Positions 1 through 9,650 are shown, numbered from the stretch's first letter. The stretch: DNA of 47,092 bases from Acidobacteriota bacterium (GCA_015493585.1 WGCW01000077.1:1-47092), one strand, 5' to 3'. A program made the numbers and translations. Notes: a model not told the origin generated them from the sequence alone.

Positions 1-1
1 C

Positions 2-1087
2 AGCGGGCGGGTGTGGGTGGGCACCGTGGGAGGGGTGGCGGTCTTTGATCCCACCGAATATCAATCCGACTCGGTCTCCAAACGGCTCTGGATCGAGGCA
101 CACCTTCTTGGAGATACCGGTCACAAACCGTTCAAGCCGGGTATGCACCTCCCCTACGGCCGGAACTCCGTCGTTTTCCAGTTTGCGCTCCTAAGTTTTC
201 TCCATGGAAACGAATCCCGCTATCGGGTCCAGCGCGTTGGGGCAGACAGGGAGCCTTCGCCGTGGACCGCCGATGACACGATGGTCTACCGCGACCTCCC
301 GGCGGGCAACTATGTCTTCAAGATTTGGGGCAGGGATTATGCCGGAAACATCAGCGAGCCCCGCACGATCGCATTCACCGTGGATCCAGCGCCCTGGAAG
401 ACGTGGTGGTCGCTGCTCCTGCTGACGCTTCTGGCGGGCCTTGTCACATATGGATTGGTCAGACTCCGCTTTGCCACTCTGAGACGCAGGGAAAAGGACC
501 TGCAAAACTTGGTCAATACCCAGACCGCCGAGCTCGCCGCCACCAATGAAAAGCTACGGCAGCTTTCCTACAGCGATGCTTTGACCGGTGTCGCCAACCG
601 GCGCCGTTTCAATGAGGCTCTTACCTCGGAGTGGCGCCGCTCCAAGCGGAGCGGGGTACCATGCTCGCTCATCGTCGTTGATATTGATAACTTCAAGACG
701 CTCAACGACACGTTTGGGCACCAGGCTGGTGACTGGTATCTGGTTGCCGTTGCCAAGGCCCTCAAGGCCGCCTCGCCGCGCGCTGGCGACTTCGTTGCGC
801 GCATCGGTGGGGACGAGTTCGCCGTTCTGCTTCCCGACACCTCACTGGAGGGCGCAGTCAAGGTTGCCGAAGAGATCGCCCGGTCTGTTGCAGCGATCCA
901 CCCGCCTCAAACCGGTGGCCTGTATCCTGCTTCCGTGACCGTCAGCTGTGGCGTTGCATCAAACGACGTGCCGATGATGTCTGAGATGGATCTCCTCAAG
1001 CTCGCGGATCAACGCCTGTACAGGGCGAAAGACCAGGGGCGAAACAGGGTTGTTTTCCAGCCTGAGGGGAGCGATTCTCGCGGATGA
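2..1087 (+). CDS. Sensor diguanylate cyclase (Y_Y_Y + TM + GGDEF), 5' partial
   Basis: The open frame runs in from the left edge. The first visible residues (SGRVWVGTVGGVAVFDP) look like the last blade of a two-component-regulator beta-propeller. Counting from the GTG at position 11, a Y_Y_Y-type Ig-like domain spans about residues 48-125, one membrane helix about 131-150, a short coiled coil about 155-186, and a GGDEF domain about 187-350. The signature GGDEF is intact at 266-270. The inhibitory I-site RxxD (RAGD, 257-260) lies exactly five residues before it. It should make cyclic di-GMP from two GTP at the inner membrane with product feedback, driven by a periplasmic propeller sensor. The signal sensed is unknown. 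Confidence 0.9.
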   Translation, partial: SGRVWVGTVGGVAVFDPTEYQSDSVSKRLWIEAHLLGDTGHKPFKPGMHLPYGRNSVVFQFALLSFLHGNESRYRVQRVGADREPSPWTADDTMVYRDLPAGNYVFKIWGRDYAGNISEPRTIAFTVDPAPWKTWWSLLLLTLLAGLVTYGLVRLRFATLRRREKDLQNLVNTQTAELAATNEKLRQLSYSDALTGVANRRRFNEALTSEWRRSKRSGVPCSLIVVDIDNFKTLNDTFGHQAGDWYLVAVAKALKAASPRAGDFVARIGGDEFAVLLPDTSLEGAVKVAEEIARSVAAIHPPQTGGLYPASVTVSCGVASNDVPMMSEMDLLKLADQRLYRAKDQGRNRVVFQPEGSDSRG

Positions 1088-1364
1088 GATGTGCCACGAT
1101 CTTGATGCTCTGCTGCGTGCGGCGAGCGGAAGCATGCCTGGAGGTCTGCCGAGCATCGGTGCACGTGTCAAGAGCGCAAGAAAGTTGCACATCGCCGCTG
1201 AGCATCGCTCACCTGAGGTTCCAGCCCAACGCCATGTGCCCGCCGTACACATCAGGCCTTGGCTGGACACGCTCGCTGAAGAATACGCGCGCACCGGATG
1301 TTGTTTCCCTTCAAGGGCGAGACGGGTGTGGCAGTCCGCGTCAAACGCGGGAAAGGAGCACACG

Positions 1365-1934
1365 ATGAGCGATTTGATCCGACGATCCGCCGTTGTCATG
1401 GTCTTGGTGCTGGCCGGAAGCGCCGCTTTCGCGGTTGGGGGTGCACCGGCGATTTTCACGACGCACACGCCCGATGCCAACGTCTACGTTAATCCCGTGC
1501 TGGCACGGGCGCATCCCAAGGCGGGATACCTGCCGCTGGTCATCGGCATCGTCAACAACGATCCGCAACCGGTTCAGCTCACGCGCCACTCATTCGTGAT
1601 TGAGGCCGGCGGACACGTGTACGCCGCAGTCAGCGTCACCGAGCTTCGGCAGCACTACACCAAGCTCGATTTCGACGCGCGCCAGCTCCGGCAGATGAAG
1701 ATCGTCAAGATCCTTGGTTTGAATGGCATCCGGTCGATCCCATCGAACTTCTACCCGATCATCCGGAAGAATACGTCCGTCACTACCCCGATCGTGGAGC
1801 TCGCCCGGCGGTATGACACGTGGGACGTGCTCTATTTCAAGCGGCCCTCCGGCCTGCAACCGGGAGACAGCTTCACGGTGAAGGTGATGGCGAAGGGGTG
1901 GGCCAAGCCCGTCACAGTCAAGGTCACACTGTAA
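1365..1934 (+). CDS. Secreted protein of unknown function, 189 aa
   Basis: The frame stays open further upstream, but the ATG at 1365 follows an AAAGGAG ribosome site by a few bases and opens directly into a signal peptide (basic MSDLIRR, then a hydrophobic stretch ending near residue 23, AFA). The mature part of about 165 residues is rich in beta-prone segments and has no Cys, TM helix or catalytic motif that I recognise. The motif RYDTWDVLYFKRP near residue 155 may help a profile search. An Ig-like periplasmic fold is a guess. It stands alone, 277 bases after the cyclase, and no functional link can be claimed. Confidence 0.75.
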   Translation: MSDLIRRSAVVMVLVLAGSAAFAVGGAPAIFTTHTPDANVYVNPVLARAHPKAGYLPLVIGIVNNDPQPVQLTRHSFVIEAGGHVYAAVSVTELRQHYTKLDFDARQLRQMKIVKILGLNGIRSIPSNFYPIIRKNTSVTTPIVELARRYDTWDVLYFKRPSGLQPGDSFTVKVMAKGWAKPVTVKVTL

Positions 1935-1936
1935 GA

Positions 1937-1962
1937 GCGGCCCCGCCGCACGACGGGGCCGC
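1937..1962. terminator. Hairpin between convergent genes
   Basis: GCGGCCCCG (1937-1945) and CGGGGCCGC (1954-1962) form a perfect 9-bp stem with an 8-base loop directly after the stop codon at 1934. No strong T-run follows on either strand, so it is a stable but non-canonical terminator candidate serving the convergent genes. Confidence 0.55.
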
Positions 1963-2008
1963 CTGCTGAGGCTTCTGACCGGAGGTCTGGCCTCAGGTCT
2001 CAATCTGG

Positions 2009-4162
2009 CTACTGACCACCTGCGGGTGTCAACGTTCCGTCCTTGAGCTCGAAGGTGACATTGTGGAAGAGGGTATCGAGCGCCTCTGGATCGTCGTAAT
2101 AGGATGTGTTGACGACGTCGTCCGGCGCCAGCCGCAACGTGGCCGTCCAGGCGTCCGGGGCGGCGGTGACGAAGAGATATCCGTGAGAGGACGTGTCCGT
2201 CGCCACGATGTCGGCTGGGGTCACGTGCTGATGATCCTGAGCTGAGAGTTGCAGAATCGGATCGAGGTGGGCCACGAGCTGATCAAGCCCCGGCATGTTT
2301 GCCAGTTGCGGCAGCGATTCGGCCTTGGTACGAACCATGTCCTGGAGGCTTTCCGATGAAATGGCAGGGCCGGTGAACTCGTAGACCCCCTGGTGATCGA
2401 CGACGAACGACCCGTGGATGTCCCCGCCGATAACGACCGGGTTCGGAATCTGGCGCAGCATGCCAAGGATGACCGCCCTCATATCGGGGAAGCCGTCCCA
2501 CTGATCGGCGTTGATCAGGAGCCGCTGCCGGAAGACGTCGGGAAAGTCGGGCGGCAACATGGCGGCAATCGCCGGGTTGGTGAAGTCGAGCACCATCGGT
2601 GCCATCGAAACCGAGCTGACGAGGACGTTCCAGGTCGCGGGGGGCTGGGAGAGGGTTTGTTGCAGCCAGGCCATCTGCTGGGAACCGAACGCATTCTCGG
2701 CAGCTCCGTTCGTTGCCGTGAACCGTGAGCCTGCATAGAGGCGGAACGGGTCGTTCATCAACAGGTAACGGGATCCCGTCGAGCTGTAGAGGTTCTGTTT
2801 CCCGAGGAAGAGGTAGGAGATCCCCCGCGGCAACGTTGCGGCAATCTGAGGTGTGAACGGAGCCGGCAGCCCGGCCGCTTCAAAGAGCAAATTGAGATAG
2901 GTCGTGCTGACGTTGCCGTGCAACGCCTCCTGAGCTTTGCCGAGCGCCGCTGCCTGGTCGAGGGCCGGGTTTTCCATGGCGTACGCCTGCGACAGGATCA
3001 GCGTGGCCGTCTGACGAAAGATGTTGAGCCCGGCAGACGCCAACAGATCGATGTTGATGTACGGATCCAACGAGGCCGCGATCCCGTTGTACCCATTCTG
3101 GCCGAGCATCTGCTGGATGGTCGCCGCGTCGACGGCGATGGCGCCGGGGAATGCGTTCTCGGGCACGAGGTGATCGGGCCGGAACGTCCTGTAATCGGTC
3201 AAAATGAGGTGGAGATTCTCCCCGTACCTGTAGTCCCTGTAGTCGCCGGAGTCTGGATACAGATTATTTGCATTGATGTCGAGGGTGCCATCGGGGCCGA
3301 GGCCAACTTCTGTCGGCACATACTCCATCCACGCCTGTTCCGCGTGCCGGCGGCGTTCCGGCTCGTACTCATCGGTACGGCCGTCGAAGTAGGTCGCGTG
3401 CGCTCCCCAGCAGTCATCGGAGAATTCGTGGTCGTCCCAGATGACGACCTCGGGATAGGTTGCGCGGACCTGCTGGAAGACGGGATCGCTGAGGTACGTC
3501 TTGTAGAGCGTCCTGTAATTGGCCAGACTGGACGCCGCGTAGTCTGGTGCGTCGGCCGTTCCGAGCTGGATCGCGCCGGCAGTGTCGGTAAAGACCATTT
3601 TCCGGCCGGTGTTCGTCTTCTGAAAGGTCGGATCTCCCGTTGTTTCGTAGACGTAATCGCCGATGTAGAGCAGGAAATCGACGTTGTCGGGATGCTGGCG
3701 GAGGAGATCGAGGTAGGCGTTGTAATACCGCCCGATGTAATCCTCGCCGTAGGCAACCGCAAAGTGCACGGCACGATCGGAATCCGCCGCCGGTGCGGTG
3801 CGTGTCCGGCCGACCGGTGAGAGATGGACGGTTGCTCCGTCGTCGTAGGAAAACTGGAAGTAGTAGGTCGTGTCGGGATCCAACCCTTCGATCCGGACCT
3901 TGACGCAGTGGTCATAGGCCGTCTTGGCGGTCACGTCCCGCGTGGCAACGGTTTGTGTCATGTCTGCATCGGTCGCGACCGCCACCGAGAGCGGCAGATC
4001 GGCATCCGGCTGTGCCACGTCGACGACCCGAGTCCACAGCACGATGCTATCAGGATGAGGATCGCCCGAAGCCACGGACTGCGGGAAGAACGACGCCGCG
4101 GTACAGGCCGAAGCGGCGAGCAAGACCGCCACGGTTACTCCAAAAAATGCACGCATCTTCAT
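2009..4162 (-). CDS. phoD: PhoD-family alkaline phosphatase/phosphodiesterase
   Basis: The start is the ATG at 4162 (MKMRAFFG), preceded by GGGAGGT; the longer upstream frame runs through a dispersed repeat. The 717-residue product has a Sec-type signal peptide ending LLAASAC, where Cys20 could be a lipidation site, although the -3 residue is Ala. PhoD hallmarks are visible: GDPHPDSIVLWTR, an N-terminal Fn3-like region, YIGDYVYE, VIWDDHEFSDD and the C-terminal metal ligand motif GGDIHGS. The family hydrolyses phosphomono- and diesters with Fe/Ca at the cell surface or periplasm. Typical PhoD proteins carry a twin-arginine signal; none is seen here, which is a mild oddity. At 717 aa it is longer than the usual 500-580, with extra sequence between the DDHE and GDIH motifs. 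Confidence 0.9.
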   Translation of the reverse strand: MKMRAFFGVTVAVLLAASACTAASFFPQSVASGDPHPDSIVLWTRVVDVAQPDADLPLSVAVATDADMTQTVATRDVTAKTAYDHCVKVRIEGLDPDTTYYFQFSYDDGATVHLSPVGRTRTAPAADSDRAVHFAVAYGEDYIGRYYNAYLDLLRQHPDNVDFLLYIGDYVYETTGDPTFQKTNTGRKMVFTDTAGAIQLGTADAPDYAASSLANYRTLYKTYLSDPVFQQVRATYPEVVIWDDHEFSDDCWGAHATYFDGRTDEYEPERRRHAEQAWMEYVPTEVGLGPDGTLDINANNLYPDSGDYRDYRYGENLHLILTDYRTFRPDHLVPENAFPGAIAVDAATIQQMLGQNGYNGIAASLDPYINIDLLASAGLNIFRQTATLILSQAYAMENPALDQAAALGKAQEALHGNVSTTYLNLLFEAAGLPAPFTPQIAATLPRGISYLFLGKQNLYSSTGSRYLLMNDPFRLYAGSRFTATNGAAENAFGSQQMAWLQQTLSQPPATWNVLVSSVSMAPMVLDFTNPAIAAMLPPDFPDVFRQRLLINADQWDGFPDMRAVILGMLRQIPNPVVIGGDIHGSFVVDHQGVYEFTGPAISSESLQDMVRTKAESLPQLANMPGLDQLVAHLDPILQLSAQDHQHVTPADIVATDTSSHGYLFVTAAPDAWTATLRLAPDDVVNTSYYDDPEALDTLFHNVTFELKDGTLTPAGGQ

Positions 4163-4234
4163 GATGTACCTCCCTGAGATGATCTCTTCTCGAGAGTACA
4201 GCGTTTGACGTTCAACCGCCAGCACAACGAGGCC

Positions 4235-4438
4235 AGAGGGCGTAGCGCTGTCGGGAAGGTCAACGAGGATCGAGAGATATGAAGGCGTCAGGTTCGGCTG
4301 CACCCCCAAGAAATGCCCGGAATCGCATTTGCCCCGGAAAGCAGGCGAGATGGCGAGAACACTCGGAGCAACCCGCACGACCGGCCGGCTGGCAGACCGT
4401 CTCTATTCCCTTGTCCCTCTGCGCTGCCACGATCTCCG
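4235..4438 (-). repeat. Dispersed intergenic repeat, inverted copy of 18726-18945
   Basis: Read on the minus strand this stretch matches 18726-18945 with many substitutions and small indels. Anchor words shared by both are CAGCCGGCCGGTCGTG, CTTTCCGGGGCAAATGCGA and TATCT-TCGATCCT-GTTG. It begins immediately upstream of the phoD ribosome site and accounts for the spurious open frame in front of phoD. Confidence 0.75.
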
Positions 4439-4465
4439 CGGTCAGATTCTCCAGCTGGATCTTCG

Positions 4466-4870
4466 GAGATGGGGACAGTGTTCAATATCGGCGGCGAACC
4501 AGCAAAGAGACTTGTTCACTCCCCCCGCCCAGATTCTTCGTCGGCTTCGCCTCCTCAGAATGACAAAATGGGAAAACCTTCGCCTCCTCAGAATCACAGG
4601 GCAAGGAAAGGCTTCGCCTCCTCAGAATGAATCCCCCACATGTCATCCTGAGCTGCCATACACTCCTGCTGTCATCCTGAGCCGGAGGCGAAGGATCTGG
4701 GAGGGGGGTTCAAAAGGCTTCGTGGTGGGAACGGCGGCCACATGAGTGGGGGACAGTGTTGACATTATCTCGGCCTCCCTCTGCGACTCTCCGTGCCCTC
4801 CGCGCTAAGATTCTTCAGACGAATCTTCACGAGATGGGGACGGCGTTGGATATCCGTGGGCACCGACAGC
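4466..4870. repeat. Cluster of composite repeat modules
   Basis: Three copies of the GGGGACAGTGTT-type module (4466-4489, 4749-4760, 4836-4847), three direct copies of CTTCGCCTCCTCAGAAT (4545, 4578, 4612) and a GTCATCCTGAG...GAAGGATCTGGG unit near 4670-4700 occur here. The sequence before the first and third copies (AGATTCT/AGATTCTTC near 4444 and 4808) repeats what lies after the copy at 26848. I see no gene in 4163-5369; open frames there are translations of these repeats. Confidence 0.8.
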
Positions 4871-5148
4871 GCTCACAGTCAAACTCCCAGGATGCGGGTC
4901 AACTCCGATCGTTACCAGCTCATGCCCGCCTTGCGCTATACTCCCCATAGCATCACCTCCGGGTGGTGTAGGGCAGCGAGCGCATGTCCGTAAACAGTTG
5001 GGCATCACCATGATGCACTCCGGTATCCGGCGACTCGCTGCCCGTTTTTCTTACGCCGGGGGCATATCGTCGTTGAGCTACGCCACCTCCCAGCGGCTCG
5101 GCCAGCAGACAGAACGGAGGGCCACCCCAACGCACGACCCATCATACG

Positions 5149-5231
5149 GACAGGGAAGGGATAGCTGCGCCTCTGCGTTTGATTCCTCTCCCCATCGATG
5201 TCGCAAAAAAGCGGCGCACAGCGCAACAACC
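5149..5231 (-). repeat. Dispersed repeat, inverted copy of 26378-26460
   Basis: Its reverse complement matches 26378-26460 through GTTGCGCTGTGCGCCGCTT, TTTGCGA and AGAGGCGCA...ATCCCT...CCTGTC. In the second copy it is followed directly by TCATCCTGAG. It belongs to the same intergenic repeat family as its neighbours. Confidence 0.65.
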
Positions 5232-5369
5232 TCGGCCAACAGGTAGGCCAGATTCCAGAGGAGGGGATTCCCAGGAGGGAACCGGCTCGGTGCTGTTGAC
5301 CTGTGGTCTGATACAGTGAGCCCGTGAACCAAGGCAGACAACGCAACTGATCAAGGAAGGAGAGGGGTC

Positions 5370-6497
5370 ATGAGCGGAGGAAACTGGTTTTTCCATCACG
5401 ACGGCACCCAGCATGGACCTGTCAGTTTTGAAGAGCTGCGCCAGGCGGCAGCAGAGGGTCAGCTCCACCGGGACGATCTGGTGTGGCAGGAGGGGATGCC
5501 GGGTTGGGTACCCGCCGGGACGATCGGCTCGTTGTTTGAGGTCTCGACATCCGTTACGGCAGCTGCGCCCCCGATCCCGCCTGGTCCCGCCGCTCCACCG
5601 GCAGGGGGAGGACCATCGCTCAGCGCGAGGAGATTCGTCACGGACATGCCCCACATCCGTCTCGTCCGGAGCTTTCTCGATTGGGTGAGGAACATCCTCG
5701 ATGAGCCATTCCTGACGTCTGTCGACCGGGTGATGAAGGATGTTGGCCACCTCGCATTCATCACATCCGTAATCCTTGCGTTTATCGGCGGCGTGGTGCT
5801 CGCGATCAAGGCCAATAGTCTCAATACCTTCTTGGTCACGCTGCTGTTGATCCCGGTCGCTCTGATCCTTCAGTACGCAGCAGTGATGTTTCTCGATACG
5901 GGTGCGACGTTGATCGAAAAATCTCCGAGCGTTCTGGCTTCCGAAGGGTTCCTATGTGTGTACGCGCTGCTCGAGCTCGTCCTTGGCGTCGTCGTTCTTC
6001 TGGTGGCACTGATCGCCTTCATCAAAACCCAGCAGGTCATTCCTCTCGCCATGCGTCTCATCGGCACCGGTGCGGCTCTCTACACCGTGGGTATCGCCCT
6101 GTCGCCGCAGACGGTCAACATCTCCACCGGCGGCGAGGCCACGGCCGGTGAGGAGGCGACGGGCATCCTGGCGTTCTTCGCCAAGAAATGGCTCCGTCTC
6201 GTTCCCTTTCTGTACGGCATCGGCGCAACGGTTGGCGCCTTGGCCCTCTTCTATCTCCTGATCAAGCTCTTCACCCGGTCGGGCTTCATGGTATTCGCCA
6301 TGGCTCCGGTGGCCCTTGGGCTCGCTTTCGGCATCGCGCTGCTCCCATTTTTCACCTATCTCGTTTTTCTGCTTGCCTACGTCCTGATCGACCTCGTGAG
6401 ATCTGTGCTCGCCGTTCCTGGGAAGCTCGACGCGCTGAGCGCCAGCCGGGAGGGCCAGCCAGCCGCCAGTACGGGGGAGGGCGCACCAAAAAGCTGA
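5370..6497 (+). CDS. GYF_2-domain polytopic membrane protein
   Basis: ATG 5370 follows GGAAGGAGAGGGGTC, a good ribosome site. Residues 4-56 form a GYF_2 domain (NWFFHHDG, GPVSFEELRQ, LVWQEGMPGWVPA). A Pro-rich linker of about 65-90 follows. The remaining 280 residues hold several hydrophobic segments (for example around 125-175, 190-235 and 270-345) separated by short charged loops. GYF domains bind proline-rich or other peptides; in bacteria GYF_2 is commonly fused to membrane regions of unknown role. The protein therefore probably sits in the inner membrane with the GYF domain in the cytoplasm. No partner is evident from its neighbours. Confidence 0.85.
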   Translation: MSGGNWFFHHDGTQHGPVSFEELRQAAAEGQLHRDDLVWQEGMPGWVPAGTIGSLFEVSTSVTAAAPPIPPGPAAPPAGGGPSLSARRFVTDMPHIRLVRSFLDWVRNILDEPFLTSVDRVMKDVGHLAFITSVILAFIGGVVLAIKANSLNTFLVTLLLIPVALILQYAAVMFLDTGATLIEKSPSVLASEGFLCVYALLELVLGVVVLLVALIAFIKTQQVIPLAMRLIGTGAALYTVGIALSPQTVNISTGGEATAGEEATGILAFFAKKWLRLVPFLYGIGATVGALALFYLLIKLFTRSGFMVFAMAPVALGLAFGIALLPFFTYLVFLLAYVLIDLVRSVLAVPGKLDALSASREGQPAASTGEGAPKS

Positions 6498-6536
6498 CCA
6501 CAGAGAGCCGGTTGCTGGGGTGATATCCTGGGTGTC

Positions 6537-7481
6537 ATGAACCTGTACCGTTCAGTGCTCCTTGCCGGCGTGGCTCTGCTGGCCGCCTCGCATCTCACGC
6601 TCGCGGGCGATCCGGGTGCGGTCCCGCTGGACCGCGCGGCGAAGCTCCTCGAGCACCACCGGTACCAGCAGGTCATCACGCTGCTGGAGCCGTACGCTGG
6701 CCGGGAGGATCTGGACCCCACGACCCGCTTCTGGATCTCGGCGAACCTTGGCGTCTCATGCTTCCACCTGGCCCGCTACGAGCGCGCATACCGGCTGATC
6801 CGGAGCGCGGCAGACATCAAACCCAGAAACGCGCAGATGGCGATCTACCGCGAGGCGGCCGCCTGGGTGACCGGCCGGCGGGACGAGGCGCTTCAGATCT
6901 TTGAAGGCATCCTGGCGTCCGGCGCCAGGAATCTGTTCCCCGCCGTCACCCTGCCCGGGGAACGCCAGTTCTTCTCGGACCCACGCACATGGTCGATCCT
7001 CCTCAAACACGCCATTCCGCTCGAAGCCAACGTCAAGGCCGGAACGTTCGCCGGGATCGGCCTCGGCTCCTCCCGCAAGGACGTCGCGCGGATCTTCCAC
7101 CTGGGCCACGCGGGTGGCACACGGCCGGTCCTCGAGGCACGCGCCGGTCCCCGGGTGCTGTGGGCCTTCTCCTTCGACGCAGCCGGACGAGTCAGAGAGA
7201 TCCTGATCGACGCGCAGAACGTGCTGCGGTACTCCCCCTACACGATCGCCCTCGACCGGACGCACGATTGGACGACAACCGCGGCGGGCGCCATTGGGCT
7301 TCTCGGCAAACCAGCGGTCACACACCCGGAAAAAAACCACGGCCTCGTTCTCCGCTGGAATGAAACGGATCATTTCTCCGAGCTCGAGTTTGGACCCCCG
7401 GAGGATCCGCCGCCGCCCATGATTCCACAGGGCACGGCCATGTTGAGGATGATCCGGATGAGCCATCTACCTGGAAAATAG
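6537..7481 (+). CDS. Secreted TPR-like protein, 314 aa
   Basis: MNLYRSVLLAGVALLAASHLTLAG is a clean signal peptide with a cleavage site near residue 23. Residues 30-150 are helical and TPR-like (AKLLEHHRYQQVITLLEPYA; NLGVSCFHLARYERAYRLIR). Residues 165-310 form a second region starting FAGIGLGSSRKDVARIF, which recalls SmpA/BLIP-type modules in which a substrate-independent GxxxxDV motif opens the fold. It lies 39 bases after the GYF gene on the same strand and may be cotranscribed. The role is unknown; a periplasmic scaffold is a guess. Confidence 0.75.
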   Translation: MNLYRSVLLAGVALLAASHLTLAGDPGAVPLDRAAKLLEHHRYQQVITLLEPYAGREDLDPTTRFWISANLGVSCFHLARYERAYRLIRSAADIKPRNAQMAIYREAAAWVTGRRDEALQIFEGILASGARNLFPAVTLPGERQFFSDPRTWSILLKHAIPLEANVKAGTFAGIGLGSSRKDVARIFHLGHAGGTRPVLEARAGPRVLWAFSFDAAGRVREILIDAQNVLRYSPYTIALDRTHDWTTTAAGAIGLLGKPAVTHPEKNHGLVLRWNETDHFSELEFGPPEDPPPPMIPQGTAMLRMIRMSHLPGK

Positions 7482-7512
7482 CGCTCGAGAAGAAACGGTA
7501 TCTCATCATTTC

Positions 7513-7541
7513 TTGACAATTCGCCGGTTGTGGCCGATAGA
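7513..7541 (+). promoter_or_regulatory. Possible promoter of the malic enzyme gene
   Basis: A perfect TTGACA (7513-7518) is followed after 17 bases by GATAGA (7536-7541), a poor -10. The gene start lies about 43 bases downstream. The -35 is convincing and the -10 is not. Confidence 0.35.
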
Positions 7542-7583
7542 TAGGAAAGTGCTACCGGTCAGCGGCGGCGCGAAGGAGGGCAT

Positions 7584-8957
7584 GTGTGGACTGAACACAG
7601 CATCATGAGAACGATCCGGGTCCGCAACGAACAGCGTGTGGGCGCCCTCGGCCGGTTACTCGTTGCATTGGGAGATGTCGGGGCGTTGGCCGGTGAGATT
7701 TCACTGATCCGGATGGACCACAAGCACGTCGTACGCGACATTGTGATTTACGTTCAGCAGATGGCCGATCTCGACCGGGCGCTCGAAGCCGTGAAGGCGA
7801 CTCCAGGCACGGACCTGGTCGAGGTCCGGGACGACGTTCTGGAGCTGCACCAAGGCGGGAAAATCGCCGTTCGCAGCCGCTACAAGATCAATTCGTTGCA
7901 GGACCTTCGCCGTGTCTACACGCCAGGGGTCGCCGGTGTGTGCCGTGTCATCGAGAAGGACCCCAATGAAGCACGCCGCTACACGTCGATCCCGCACCTG
8001 GTCGCCATTATCACGGACGGCACGGCCATCCTCGGGCTCGGCGACATCGGCCCCCTGGCGGGGATGCCGGTGATGGAAGGCAAGGCGGCCCTGATGGAAA
8101 GCCTCGTCGGGTTGTCAGGGATGCCGATCCTCCTTAAGACAAAAGACACGCAAGAGATCATCCGGACCGTCCAGAACATTGCTCCAACCTTCGGTGCGAT
8201 CCAGCTCGAGGACATTTCTGCGCCACGATGCTTCGACATCGAGGAAGCGCTGATCAACTCGCTCGACCGCCCGGTGATGCACGACGATCAGCGTGGCACT
8301 GCCGTCGTTGTTGCGGCAGCTCTGATGAATGCGCTTCGGGAGGTGGGCCGGTCATTGGATGACGTCACCGTTGGCCAGATCGGCCTTGGCGCTGCTGGAC
8401 TGGCGATTGCACGGATGGTCATGCAGGAGAGTGGACGCCCGGTCTTTGGTGCCGATCTCGATGCCGGCGCAGTCAGACGGCTGGAAAAGGCGGGCGGCCA
8501 GGGCGCGTCACTGCGGGACATCATGGGAACGTGCGACGTTGTTATCGCCACAACAGGGGTTCCTGGTTTGATCAAAAAGGAGTGGGTGCGGCCCGGACAG
8601 ATCATCTTGGCCTTGTCCAACCCAATGCCAGAAATCGAGCCGGAGGAGGCGCTTGCGGCAGGTGCGGCGTTTGCGGCCGATGGCAAGGTGGTCAACAACG
8701 TCCTTGGTTTTCCGGGCATTCTGCGCGGTGCGATCGACTCAGCGACGCCGAAGCTCACGATGGAGATGTATCTGGCTGCCGCGCACACCATTGCCGATAT
8801 GACCCCGGAAGGCTCGCTCGTGCCGAGCCCGCTCAACCGTGCCGTTCACTGGGCGGTCGCACGCGCCGTCGCCCGGGCGGCCATCGATCAGGGGCTCGCG
8901 CGCGCGGATCTGACCGGGTATTTCGAGGGACCGCCTCCAGTTGCGAGCTGCGAGTAA
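7584..8957 (+). CDS. NAD(P)-dependent malic enzyme with N-terminal ACT domain
   Basis: The product oxidatively decarboxylates malate to pyruvate. The start is GTG 7584 behind AAGGAGGG, or ATG 7605 (MRTIRVRN). Residues 8-88 are an ACT domain (IRVRNEQRVGALGRLLVALG), usually a small-ligand allosteric site. Malic enzyme signatures follow: RVYTPGVAGVC with catalytic Tyr112, GKAALMESL with Lys167, metal-binding LEDISAPRCFDIE, the DDQRGTAVV loop, and a Rossmann GLGAAG. Length (457 aa) fits the short bacterial class plus ACT. The cofactor cannot be assigned from the sequence. It is a single gene by spacing. Confidence 0.92.
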   Translation: MWTEHSIMRTIRVRNEQRVGALGRLLVALGDVGALAGEISLIRMDHKHVVRDIVIYVQQMADLDRALEAVKATPGTDLVEVRDDVLELHQGGKIAVRSRYKINSLQDLRRVYTPGVAGVCRVIEKDPNEARRYTSIPHLVAIITDGTAILGLGDIGPLAGMPVMEGKAALMESLVGLSGMPILLKTKDTQEIIRTVQNIAPTFGAIQLEDISAPRCFDIEEALINSLDRPVMHDDQRGTAVVVAAALMNALREVGRSLDDVTVGQIGLGAAGLAIARMVMQESGRPVFGADLDAGAVRRLEKAGGQGASLRDIMGTCDVVIATTGVPGLIKKEWVRPGQIILALSNPMPEIEPEEALAAGAAFAADGKVVNNVLGFPGILRGAIDSATPKLTMEMYLAAAHTIADMTPEGSLVPSPLNRAVHWAVARAVARAAIDQGLARADLTGYFEGPPPVASCE

Positions 8958-9071
8958 GCGCTCTTCGCAGATGGAACCCTCATCTCGTTTTTACCAAACC
9001 GGCAGATGCGGCTTTGGGGACGCACGCCGGTCGAAAGGGCTCATCGCGAGACTCCAAGGTAAGATAGAAGC

Positions 9072-9650
9072 ATGAGTACGGAGATCACCTCGCTTGCCGG
9101 AAGTTTGCTGATCGCCATGCCGACGCTGGCCGATCCGAATTTCTGGCACACCGTCGTGCTCCTCGGAGTCCACGCTCCGGAGGAGGGCGCCTTCGGTCTT
9201 GTCATCAACCGGCCGCTCGACGTTACGATGAAAGACGTGCTCGGCGAGCTCGGAGAAACGCCTCCGGAACACAACCTGCCGCCGGTCCTCGGGGGCGGAC
9301 CGGTCGAGCCCTCACACGGCTTTGTGCTCTTCGAAAGTGAGAGCCCGCCCGATGATGACGAAGGCATCGTTCTGTCGGAACACGGCCTCGTGGTTTCGGG
9401 TAACACCGCGACACTCCTTCAGCTTGTCCGCGGCGAGCTCTCGTCGCGCTATCACCTAATCCTTGGCTACTCCGGATGGGGCCCCGGCCAGTTGGAGCAT
9501 GAAATCGAAGAAAGCTCCTGGCTCGTGGCGCCGATCGACAGGGAGCTGATCTTCGCAACGCCGTTCCAGGAACGGTGGGAGGCCGCCCTCAAGCTGATCG
9601 GTGTCGATGCGGGAGCTCTCGTCACGACGGGCTCCAGCACGCCAAGCTAG
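9072..9650 (+). CDS. YqgE/AlgH family protein
   Basis: This is a 192-residue protein with the full DUF179 pattern: an early GSLLIAMPTLADPNFWHTVV, then GAFGLVINRP, a GGPV block, SRYHLILGYSGWGPGQLEHEI, and W-aromatic closing sequence. The family is widespread in Gram-negatives. AlgH was linked genetically to alginate regulation, but its biochemical role is unsettled. The start ATG 9072 fits the family length. It is monocistronic here. Confidence 0.92.
   Translation: MSTEITSLAGSLLIAMPTLADPNFWHTVVLLGVHAPEEGAFGLVINRPLDVTMKDVLGELGETPPEHNLPPVLGGGPVEPSHGFVLFESESPPDDDEGIVLSEHGLVVSGNTATLLQLVRGELSSRYHLILGYSGWGPGQLEHEIEESSWLVAPIDRELIFATPFQERWEAALKLIGVDAGALVTTGSSTPS

Noticed and set aside
4545-4628. Three regularly spaced copies of CTTCGCCTCCTCAGAAT, considered as a CRISPR fragment
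   Set aside because: Gaps are only 16-17 bases, units are not palindromic in the CRISPR manner, no cas genes are near, and the word is part of the dispersed repeat.
4329-4745. A 138-codon frame with ILSRRRRIWEGG
   Set aside because: It is a translation of the TCATCCTGAG-type repeats; the same words appear wherever the repeat occurs.
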